This document shows positions 52,339 through 59,961 of a DNA stretch of 64,000 nt, in pieces. The stretch lies in the NCBI RefSeq assembly GCF_001888805.2, contig NZ_CP019113.1, positions 1,674,001 to 1,738,000 on the forward strand. The letters are read 5' to 3'. The stretch comes from Enterobacter sp. SA187. GTDB lineage: Bacteria > Pseudomonadota > Gammaproteobacteria > Enterobacterales > Enterobacteriaceae. Position 1 is the stretch's first letter. Each line of letters begins with the position of its first letter. The position numbers and the translations under genes were made by a program. The notes under the pieces were generated by a model. That model searched no databases, was not told the DNA's origin, and saw only the letters and a program-made list of their open reading frames with translations.

Positions 52339-53507
52339 CGCAGTACGATCTGATCCTCGTCGGCGGCGGGCTGGCCAACGGGCTGATCGCCTGGCGGCTG
52401 CGCCAGCGTCAGCCGCAGCTCAAAGTGCTGCTGCTGGAGGCCGGTGCAGAGCCGGGCGGCAATCATACCTGGTCATTTCATCACGAGGATCTCACCCCGA
52501 CGCAGCACGCCTGGATAGCACCGCTGGTGGCGCACCGCTGGCCCGGCTATGACGTGCGCTTTCCGGCGCTGACCCGCCGGTTCGACGGCGGCTATCTGAG
52601 CATCACCTCTGAGCGCTTCGCACTTGAGATGGCGCAGGCGCTGGGGGATAGCCTGCGAAGGCAGACGCCGGTCAGCGCGCTGACGCCCCGGACGGTGACG
52701 CTGGCGGACAGCACGGAGCTTCACGCCGGTGCGGTGATCGACGGGCGCGGCTATCAGCCGGGCGAACATCTGACTATTGGCGCACAGGCGTTTCTCGGGC
52801 AGGAGTGGCGGCTCAGCCAGCCGCACGGGCTGACGCGCCCGCTGCTGATGGACGCCACCGTGGATCAATCGGCGGGCTATCGCTTTGTCTATACGCTGCC
52901 GCTCTCCGCCGACAGCCTGCTGATTGAAGATACCCATTACATCGATCGCGCCACGCTTGGCGACGATCAGGCGCGCCAGCATATCGTCGATTACGCGGCG
53001 GCGCAGGGCTGGGCGCTGGAGACGCTGGAGCGGGAAGAGCAGGGCAACCTGCCGATCACCCTGGCGGGAGACTGTCGCGCGTTCTGGCGGCAGAAGGCGG
53101 GCCAGCCCTGTAGCGGCCTGCGCGCCGGGCTGTTCCACTCCACCACCGGCTACTCCCTGCCGCAGGCGGCGGCGCTGGCGGATCTGATCGCTGCCCAGCG
53201 CGACCTGTCGTCCGGCGCGCTCTTCGCCCTGACGCGGGACTACGCGCAGCAGCAGTGGCGTCGCCAGCGTTTCTTCCGCGTGCTCAATCGTATGCTGTTT
53301 CTTGCCGGACGACCTGACCGACGCTGGCAGGTGATGCAGCGTTTTTACCGACTTAACCCAGGGCTTATCGCCCGCTTTTACGCCGGTCAGCTTACCCTGG
53401 CCGACAAAGCGCGGATCCTGACGGGCAAACCACCGGTACCGGTGGGCGAAGCCCTGCAGGCCGTACTCAAACACACTCCCCGGCTGCGAGCGTTCAGTGA
53501 TGAATAA
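52335..53507 (+). CDS. crtY: lycopene beta-cyclase
   Basis: This 390-residue flavin-fold cyclase turns lycopene into beta-carotene. It has an N-terminal dinucleotide loop YDLILVGGGLANGLIAWRL, the W-S-F-H-H motif in NHTWSFHHEDL and the IEDTHYID stretch typical of bacterial CrtY. It is embedded with 4- and 8-bp overlaps between crtX and crtI. Confidence 0.95.
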   Translation: MTQYDLILVGGGLANGLIAWRLRQRQPQLKVLLLEAGAEPGGNHTWSFHHEDLTPTQHAWIAPLVAHRWPGYDVRFPALTRRFDGGYLSITSERFALEMAQALGDSLRRQTPVSALTPRTVTLADSTELHAGAVIDGRGYQPGEHLTIGAQAFLGQEWRLSQPHGLTRPLLMDATVDQSAGYRFVYTLPLSADSLLIEDTHYIDRATLGDDQARQHIVDYAAAQGWALETLEREEQGNLPITLAGDCRAFWRQKAGQPCSGLRAGLFHSTTGYSLPQAAALADLIAAQRDLSSGALFALTRDYAQQQWRRQRFFRVLNRMLFLAGRPDRRWQVMQRFYRLNPGLIARFYAGQLTLADKARILTGKPPVPVGEALQAVLKHTPRLRAFSDE

Positions 53508-54981
53508 AACAGTAGTAATAGGCGCTGGTTTCGGCGGCCTGGCCTTAGCGATCCGCCTGCAGGCGGCAGGCATTCCCACGCAGCTGCTGGAGCAGCGCGA
53601 CAAGCCCGGCGGCCGCGCCTATGTTTATCAGGATCAGGGTTTTACTTTTGACGCAGGTCCGACGGTGATCACCGATCCCACCGCCATTGAAGAGCTGTTC
53701 ACGCTGGCGGGCAAGCGCATGGCCGACTATGTCGATCTGCTGCCGGTGACGCCCTTTTACCGCCTCTGCTGGGAGACGGGCCAGGTCTTTGACTATGACA
53801 ACGATCAGGCGCGGCTGGAAGAGCAGATCCGCCGCTTTAACCCCCGCGACGTTGAAGGCTATCGCCGCTTTCTGGCGTACTCGCAGGCGGTATTTAAAGA
53901 GGGCTATCTGAAGCTCGGCACTGTGCCTTTTCTGTCGTTCCGCGATATGGTGCGCGCCGGTCCGCAGCTGGCGCGTTTGCAGGCGTGGCGCAGCGTTTAC
54001 GGCATGGTGTCATCGTTTATCGAAGATGAGCGGCTGCGCGAGGCGTTCTCCTTCCACTCCCTGCTGGTGGGCGGCAACCCCTTCGCCACCTCATCCATCT
54101 ACACGCTGATCCATGCGCTGGAGCGCGAATGGGGCGTGTGGTTCGCCCGCGGCGGCACCGGCGCGCTGGTGCAGGGACTGGTGCGGCTGTTTGAGGATCT
54201 CGGCGGCACGCTGGAGCTGAACGCCGAAGTCACCCGGCTGGAAGCCCGCGGCAACGAGATCGGCGCGGTGCAGCTGGCAGACGGGCGGCGCATTGAGGTG
54301 GCGGCAGTCGCCTCCAACGCCGATGTGGTGCACACCTACGAAAAACTGCTCGGCCATCATCCGGTGGGTGCGTCCCGCGCCGCGTCGCTGAAGCGCAAGC
54401 GCATGAGCAACTCGCTGTTCGTGCTCTATTTTGGTCTTAACCATCACCACAGCCAGCTGGCGCACCACACCGTCTGCTTCGGGCCACGCTATAAGGCGCT
54501 GATTGACGATATTTTTAACCGCGACGCCCTGTCGGAAGATTTCTCGCTCTACCTGCATGCCCCCTGCGTCACCGATCCTTCTCTGGCGCCGCCCGGCTGC
54601 GGCAGCTATTACGTGCTGGCGCCGGTGCCGCACCTCGGCACTGCCGATCTCGACTGGAATGTGGAAGGGCCGCGCCTGCGCGACCGCATCTTCGCCTATC
54701 TGGAGCAGCACTACATGCCCGGCCTGCGCGACCAGCTGGTGACGCAGCGCATGTTCACGCCCTTTGATTTCCGCGACCAGCTTGGCGCGCATCATGGCTC
54801 GGCCTTCTCCGTCGAACCCATCCTGCGCCAGAGCGCCTGGTTCCGCCCGCACAACCGCGACAGCCGCATTCCCAACCTCTACCTTGTGGGCGCGGGCACT
54901 CATCCGGGCGCGGGCATTCCCGGCGTGATTGGCTCGGCGAAAGCCACCGCAGGGCTGATGCTGGAGGCGCTGGCACCATGA
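53500..54981 (+). CDS. crtI: phytoene desaturase (lycopene-forming)
   Basis: This 493-residue FAD enzyme introduces four double bases-equivalents of desaturation, turning phytoene into lycopene. It has the N-terminal GxGxxG loop VIGAGFGGLALAIRLQAAG, the FTFDAGPTVITDP block and the C-terminal bacterial desaturase signature LYLVGAGTHPGAGIPGVIGSAKATAGLM. ATG 53500 overlaps crtY by 8 bp; a GTG one codon earlier is possible. Confidence 0.96.
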   Translation: MNKTVVIGAGFGGLALAIRLQAAGIPTQLLEQRDKPGGRAYVYQDQGFTFDAGPTVITDPTAIEELFTLAGKRMADYVDLLPVTPFYRLCWETGQVFDYDNDQARLEEQIRRFNPRDVEGYRRFLAYSQAVFKEGYLKLGTVPFLSFRDMVRAGPQLARLQAWRSVYGMVSSFIEDERLREAFSFHSLLVGGNPFATSSIYTLIHALEREWGVWFARGGTGALVQGLVRLFEDLGGTLELNAEVTRLEARGNEIGAVQLADGRRIEVAAVASNADVVHTYEKLLGHHPVGASRAASLKRKRMSNSLFVLYFGLNHHHSQLAHHTVCFGPRYKALIDDIFNRDALSEDFSLYLHAPCVTDPSLAPPGCGSYYVLAPVPHLGTADLDWNVEGPRLRDRIFAYLEQHYMPGLRDQLVTQRMFTPFDFRDQLGAHHGSAFSVEPILRQSAWFRPHNRDSRIPNLYLVGAGTHPGAGIPGVIGSAKATAGLMLEALAP

Positions 54982-55922
54982 ACAGCACGCTGATGGAACA
55001 CGCTACCGATACCATGGCGGCCGGATCGAAAAGCTTCAATACCGCCGCAAAGCTGTTTGACGCGCCGACCCGCCGCAGCGCCCTGATGCTCTACGCCTGG
55101 TGCCGCTACTGCGACGATGTGATCGACGGCCAGGTACTGGGCTTTCGGGATGCCTCTGCCGTTACCGGCAGCGGCACGCAGCGGCTGGCGATGCTGAGAA
55201 CCGAGACGGAGCGGGCGTACGCGGGCGCACCGATGCAGGAGCCTGCTTTCGCCGCCTTTCAGGAAGTGGCGACACGCCACGCTATTCCGCCACAGCTGGC
55301 GTTCGATCATCTGGAAGGCTTCGCCATGGACGTGCGCGACACCCACTATGAGACGTTCGGGGATACGCTACGCTACTGCTATCACGTGGCGGGCGTGGTG
55401 GGGCTGATGATGGCGCGGGTGATGGGCGTGCGCAACGAGGCGGTGCTGGATCGCGCCTGCGATCTGGGGCTGGCCTTTCAGCTGACCAACATCGCGCGGG
55501 ATATTGTGGAGGATGCTGAAGCCGGGCGCTGTTACTTACCGGCGCAGTGGCTGGCGGAGGAGGGCATCGAACGCGAACAGCTCGCCGATCCCGCGAACCG
55601 TGAGAAGCTGGCGCGGCTGGCGGCGCGGCTGGTGGACGCCGCCGAACCTTACTACGCCTCGGCACGCGCGGGCCTCGCCGGTTTGCCGCTGCGTTCCGCC
55701 TGGGCGATCGCCTCGGCCCATGGGGTGTACCGGGAGATTGGCGTAAAGGTGAAAGCTGCCGGCCCCCGCGCCTGGGATCGGCGGCAGGGCACCAGCAAGG
55801 GGGAGAAAATCGCGCTGCTGCTCAAGGGCGCAGCGCAGGCGGTCAGCTCTCGCGCCGCGTCGACGTCGCCGCGTTCTTCTGCGCTGTGGCAGCGTCCGCG
55901 GCATGACGATCGCGCGGTATAG
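54978..55922 (+). CDS. crtB: phytoene synthase
   Basis: This 314-residue enzyme joins two GGPP head-to-head to phytoene, the first carotenoid step. The two Asp-rich sites are in YAWCRYCDDVIDG and LTNIARDIVEDAEAGRCYLP. It overlaps crtI by 4 bp. Its last 80 bp overlap the 3' end of the opposite-strand crtZ. The C-terminal 20 residues are Ser/Arg rich and probably not part of the fold. Confidence 0.95.
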   Translation: MNSTLMEHATDTMAAGSKSFNTAAKLFDAPTRRSALMLYAWCRYCDDVIDGQVLGFRDASAVTGSGTQRLAMLRTETERAYAGAPMQEPAFAAFQEVATRHAIPPQLAFDHLEGFAMDVRDTHYETFGDTLRYCYHVAGVVGLMMARVMGVRNEAVLDRACDLGLAFQLTNIARDIVEDAEAGRCYLPAQWLAEEGIEREQLADPANREKLARLAARLVDAAEPYYASARAGLAGLPLRSAWAIASAHGVYREIGVKVKAAGPRAWDRRQGTSKGEKIALLLKGAAQAVSSRAASTSPRSSALWQRPRHDDRAV

Positions 55923-56409
55923 CCTTCTCGCCCTGCGGCGGTCTGCCGTTACGGCTGCGCAGGATCGCCTGGAGCTTTGAGACCGGCGGCGCATAGAGAA
56001 AGCCGAAGGAGACGCAGTCCTCTTTGCCACGCACCGCATGATGCAGGCGATGCGCCATATAGAGACGTTTCAGGTAGCCGCGGCGAGGAATATAGCGAAA
56101 CGGCCAGCGCTGATGCACCAGCCCGTCATGCACCATAAAATAAATGGCGCCGTAGAGCGTCATGCCTGCGCCGATCCACTGGAGCGGCCAGACGCCGGAC
56201 GTGCCGACAGCGATCAGCGCTATCGCCAGCACGGCGAACACCACGGCATAGAGATCGTTGACTTCAAACCAGCCGGTGCGCGGTTCATGGTGTGAAAGAT
56301 GCCAGCCCCATCCCCATCCATGCATGATGTATTTATGCGCCAGCGTCGCCACGATCTCCATTGCGGCGACGGTCGTCAGCACAATCAGGGTGTTCCACAG
56401 CACGAGCAT
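55843..56409 (-). CDS. crtZ: beta-carotene hydroxylase
   Basis: This 188-residue membrane di-iron hydroxylase makes zeaxanthin from beta-carotene. Four histidine clusters are visible: HKYIMH (25-30), HLSHH (37-41), HDGLVH and HRLHH. There are about four hydrophobic spans. It is transcribed towards crtB from its own promoter, as in Pantoea and Cronobacter clusters. The 3' ends overlap by 80 bp. Start ATG 56409 gives the family N-terminus MLVLWNTLIVL. Confidence 0.95.
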   Translation of the reverse strand: MLVLWNTLIVLTTVAAMEIVATLAHKYIMHGWGWGWHLSHHEPRTGWFEVNDLYAVVFAVLAIALIAVGTSGVWPLQWIGAGMTLYGAIYFMVHDGLVHQRWPFRYIPRRGYLKRLYMAHRLHHAVRGKEDCVSFGFLYAPPVSKLQAILRSRNGRPPQGEKAIPRDRHAADAATAQKNAATSTRRES

Positions 56410-56535
56410 CGTGACTCCTTGTTTTGAGATGATGCAGAGTATAGCAAGGGAGTCACCATGCTGCCGGGCGGATGGGAGACGGGCAGGGCTAAGGCGAAAT
56501 TTTCGGCACTTAGCGCACGCTACGGACAATTGAGG

Positions 56536-56563
56536 TTGCGAAGGTGGCCGGTAAGGGTATAAT
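56536..56563 (+). promoter_or_regulatory. leuX promoter
   Basis: TTGCGA (56536-56541) and a perfect TATAAT (56558-56563) are 16 bp apart, 28 bp before the mature tRNA 5' end. Confidence 0.75.
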
Positions 56564-56591
56564 CCTCAACGTTTTCCGCATACCTTTCCGT

Positions 56592-56676
56592 GCCGGAGTG
56601 GCGAAATCGGTAGACGCAGTTGATTCAAAATCAACCGTAGAAATACGTGCCGGTTCGAGTCCGGCCTTCGGCACCA
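56592..56676 (+). tRNA. leuX: tRNA-Leu (anticodon CAA)
   Basis: This 85-nt class II tRNA folds with acceptor stem GCCGGAG/CTTCGGC and an anticodon stem GTTGA/TCAAC around TTCAAAA (anticodon CAA). It has a long variable arm, T-loop GTTCGAGTC and encoded CCA. It is nearly identical to E. coli leuX, except that position 5 is G, giving a G-U pair with position 68. leuX is a classic genomic-island integration site, and foreign-looking DNA begins right after it. Confidence 0.98.
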
Positions 56677-56692
56677 TCGGAATGCTAATTAA

Positions 56693-56715
56693 GTCGCCTA
56701 AGGGCGGCTTTTTTT
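56693..56715 (+). terminator. rho-independent terminator of leuX
   Basis: Six-bp stem GTCGCC/GGCGGC with loop TAAG is followed by seven T, 16 bases after the CCA end. Confidence 0.88.
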
Positions 56716-56775
56716 GTGCAAAATTCCAGCAGTTATCACTTTTTTATCATCTCTCCCACCCATATTTGATGGGCT

Positions 56776-56793
56776 ATGAATTGTACAATTCAT
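56776..56793. promoter_or_regulatory. 18-bp perfect palindrome upstream of dptF
   Basis: ATGAATTGTACAATTCAT is a perfect palindrome in the AT-rich 308-bp leuX-dptF gap. It is a candidate operator for the restriction operon. It does not fit the published DndB site pattern TACG-N10-CGTA as I remember it. No other feature was found in this gap; a dptF promoter could not be assigned reliably. Confidence 0.4.
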
Positions 56794-56984
56794 CTAATTT
56801 TGGGCACATCAGTATTTAGAGCTGAACTTCAATGTGTGTGCAGTTAAGTCAAAATATAGCATTCATATCTTCATCATTTTCGGGTTATGAGACGCCAAAT
56901 ACATTCAGAACTTAGAAAGGTAGTAGAGATAGCGTACTCATTTATATAAAATGGTTATTATTTTTCCTCAGAGACCATGCGGTT

Positions 56985-58634
56985 ATGAGCGCAATCACAT
57001 TACGTAAAGCGTTGGGTGTACTGGCGAAGTCTTCTTCGTTTTCAGTGACTACGGTGACTCAACGAGAAAGAGATGAGTATGATCAGTTAAAAGACCAACT
57101 GTTTGTAAAGCAAGAAATTGAATCTGAATTGCAACGTCATCTGGATGTTGCGAAACCTGGCGAAATCATTTTTTTATGCGGCAGTAGCGGGGATGGCAAG
57201 TCAGAAATTTTAACTCGGTGTAAGGCTGATCCACGCTATCAGCGCAAATTTAGATTTCATCTTGATGCCACACATAGCTTTTCTCCCCGACAATCGGCTA
57301 TCGAAGCATTGAATGAGCTTTTTAGCGAGCACGATCAACAATCACTGCCGTTACTAATTGGTATCAATACTGGCATGCTTGCTAATTTTGCCCGAGAAGG
57401 CGATGAGAAGCACACAGCACTTAGGTCAGCGATTGATTTATTTTTATCAGTTCAACAGCACGCAAGCAGACCTTACCGTAACGGTAATTGTTCTTTTTTT
57501 GACTTTGAACATTATCCAAAATTCCAGTTTGATGAAAGCGGAAATTATTCACCATTTATCAAAAGTTTGATAAACAATCTTACTTGTGATGATGATGGCA
57601 ATTTATTTCAATTTATTTTAAGCCGTGATGAGCAAACTAATCCCGATCTGAAAGAGGTGGCAAATTTTAGGCTACTTAGCATGCCAGGTGTTCAGGATGT
57701 ATTAATAACACAGCTGTTTAAAGCCCGGTTAATTAAGGATCAGTTTGTCACGACAAGAACATTGCTGGACTTTTTGCATCATTTACTTACGGGGACTGGT
57801 TATTTGTTTGATAACCTCTTCACTGGTGAAGAAAATGATCTTATTAGAAAGGTTTCTGATTTTGATCCTGCGCGCTTGCATACATATGAACTTGATCAGT
57901 TCATTTTACGCTATGAGCTTAGACTAGTTGATGCCGACTTAGATGAATTTTTGTCCGCACTTGAGAGTTTACATATTAAATTCGATCGCCATTATGCCAA
58001 GCCTGGAGATGCTGCTTCCTTGATTCGGCTTTTTTGGTTACTTCAGCATGAGTCATTAGGAAATAATTATCATAAGAGATTCTCAAGATTCTTTAACGAA
58101 ACCCTCTTTGAACGCTATTCAGAGATATGGCATCAGCATAAAAATTACACGGCAAATCCAGAACAGAAAAAGACACTTAATCGTTTTTACGCTTTTGAAC
58201 TTATTGCTGGTATTCAACGATATGCTAATCGTAAAGCTCCAGAATTAAATATGCAGAAAGAGGAGTTCTTTCTGGGAGAGTTTGGTGGAGTTAAAATAAC
58301 CGCGCCGGTAGAAGTAAAACCAGATTGGGACGCTCTACGTAATAAACATACGGCACATTCAACTGGCTTTGATGTTTATCTCAAAGTAGGTGAAACCTCG
58401 CTGCCGCCTGTTCATATTGGACTCAATCTTTTTGAGTTATTGCATAAATTGAACAATGGCTATCGGCCGAATAAATATGATAAAAATGCGATAGTATTGC
58501 TTGATGAGCTTGTTGAACTTATTACAGATCAGGCTAAATCTAGCCGCGAAATTAAATTTTACGCTAGCCGATCGCGAGTTTTCCGCGCTAAAGCCGATGA
58601 CGACATGATCACCATTAGCGGTATGGAGGGATAG
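56985..58634 (+). CDS. dptF: phosphorothioation-dependent restriction protein DptF
   Basis: This 549-residue P-loop ATPase has the Walker A GSSGDGKS at 66-73, followed by a long alpha-helical body. It is the first gene of the dptFGH (dndFGH) set that attacks DNA lacking phosphorothioate backbone marks. The sequence is visibly AT-rich with rare codons compared with the core genes upstream, indicating transfer. It starts at ATG 56985 about 300 bp behind leuX. dptG begins one base after its stop codon. Confidence 0.9.
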   Translation: MSAITLRKALGVLAKSSSFSVTTVTQRERDEYDQLKDQLFVKQEIESELQRHLDVAKPGEIIFLCGSSGDGKSEILTRCKADPRYQRKFRFHLDATHSFSPRQSAIEALNELFSEHDQQSLPLLIGINTGMLANFAREGDEKHTALRSAIDLFLSVQQHASRPYRNGNCSFFDFEHYPKFQFDESGNYSPFIKSLINNLTCDDDGNLFQFILSRDEQTNPDLKEVANFRLLSMPGVQDVLITQLFKARLIKDQFVTTRTLLDFLHHLLTGTGYLFDNLFTGEENDLIRKVSDFDPARLHTYELDQFILRYELRLVDADLDEFLSALESLHIKFDRHYAKPGDAASLIRLFWLLQHESLGNNYHKRFSRFFNETLFERYSEIWHQHKNYTANPEQKKTLNRFYAFELIAGIQRYANRKAPELNMQKEEFFLGEFGGVKITAPVEVKPDWDALRNKHTAHSTGFDVYLKVGETSLPPVHIGLNLFELLHKLNNGYRPNKYDKNAIVLLDELVELITDQAKSSREIKFYASRSRVFRAKADDDMITISGMEG

Positions 58635-58635
58635 T

Positions 58636-59961
58636 ATGGTGTACCCTATCGCATCAACTTTAAAAGTTGGTAATAATCAGGTAGATAGCTACTTGCCTGT
58701 TCGCAACAAGAACAATGAAATCAATTGGCAATTTGTTACTGGGTTAGTGCTTAGCTATGCGCTAAAACGTAAAATAGAAGCCTACGATCCAGATCAATTT
58801 CGTGATGATTGTAAAAGTCACTTACAAACACTGCTTGATGAGCCAGAATTTTGGTCGGTGCTTGAGCGGATGTACTTTTCCAGCCAGGATATCTTCCGTG
58901 TTTCGCCGCTATTTTTATTGTTTCACGCTCAATTTTCTGGTGAAAAACTGATCGCAGGTTCAACGGCTGATAAACGCCTTGGAACATTGTTCTCTAATTT
59001 AATGGGCAATTTCAGTCTTACTTACCCGATTGAGGACAAACTAAATTTCATTGAGCAACAAATCTTGAATAAACTCAATGAAAAAATAAAACTGCTCGGG
59101 AAAGGTCCATTTGCCGAAGAGCAACCTTATCTCCCTTATATGGCATTATGCTTTCAGGCTGACCTGGAGTTTCTGGCGGAGCACCCGCAGTATCTCTTAC
59201 AAGAATTAACTAATACACTGCGTTTGTACGCTTTTAGCTGGTGTGCTCAATTAGCACTTAATTTGGACAGTTGGCAAGATGGCGAGCCACAGAGCAAGTC
59301 TTTATTTTTCATTCTGGACAGTGAAAAAGCCAGCTCTGAACGAGAAAAAGTTAAACGATATGGATATAAGTTATTTGCTAGCCAGAGTGAAAAGCTTTTT
59401 CCAGTACTTTCTGCACTAGAAATTTTGCAGTGGGGAAAAGGGGAGAAAAAACGTCCTCTTTGGCAAATTTATCAAGATAGTCTGAATAATTCAGAGTCTT
59501 CTTCACAAGTATTACATCATCTAAATAACTATTTACATGATTTTATCGAGGATCGCGGTCTTGAGCTTCGTGAACCTGCTACCAGTCTGGAGCATGCTTT
59601 CAAGCAACTAATTACTGTCGCCATTGAGCAATTTCAGGGTAAAAAGTCTGATCGTGCAACAGTAAACCGAAAATACGTTAATGAATTAGAAAATGAAATA
59701 TGCATTGACTTCATTCAGGTAAGAGGTCGAGCAGGTAAAGTGTTAGTTTTAAATCAGGACCGTTTATTATTACTGACTAACCTTACGGTTGGTAAAAATG
59801 ACAAACTCCGCCTACATGAACTGTTGCGCGGTTTTGAACAGCGCGGTTTTTATCTGGATAACCAGTCGGCGCAAACGCTGGTGGCGTTTTATGAACGCAT
59901 GGGAAATGTAGAGCGAATGAGTGATAGTGGAGATGCCGTATATGTCCGTAAAACAGTATGA
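58636..59961 (+). CDS. dptG: phosphorothioation-dependent restriction protein DptG
   Basis: This 441-residue protein is mostly alpha-helical and has no catalytic motif that I recognise. Family identity rests on its position between DptF and DptH, its length and its overall sequence (MVYPIASTLKVGNNQVDSYLPVRNKNNEINWQFVTGLVLSYALKRKIEAYDP begins the family pattern). GGAGGG in the dptF end serves as ribosome site. The dptH start lies inside its last codons, a 20-bp overlap. Confidence 0.87.
   Translation: MVYPIASTLKVGNNQVDSYLPVRNKNNEINWQFVTGLVLSYALKRKIEAYDPDQFRDDCKSHLQTLLDEPEFWSVLERMYFSSQDIFRVSPLFLLFHAQFSGEKLIAGSTADKRLGTLFSNLMGNFSLTYPIEDKLNFIEQQILNKLNEKIKLLGKGPFAEEQPYLPYMALCFQADLEFLAEHPQYLLQELTNTLRLYAFSWCAQLALNLDSWQDGEPQSKSLFFILDSEKASSEREKVKRYGYKLFASQSEKLFPVLSALEILQWGKGEKKRPLWQIYQDSLNNSESSSQVLHHLNNYLHDFIEDRGLELREPATSLEHAFKQLITVAIEQFQGKKSDRATVNRKYVNELENEICIDFIQVRGRAGKVLVLNQDRLLLLTNLTVGKNDKLRLHELLRGFEQRGFYLDNQSAQTLVAFYERMGNVERMSDSGDAVYVRKTV

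Noticed and set aside
56544..56819. 91-codon open frame running through leuX
   Set aside because: It translates the tRNA itself (RAGVAKSVDAVDSKSTVEIR...), a classic false protein prediction over tRNA genes.
56677..56984. DndB-type operator TACG-N10-CGTA upstream of dptF
   Set aside because: I scanned the gap and did not find this pattern. Only the unrelated 18-bp palindrome is present.
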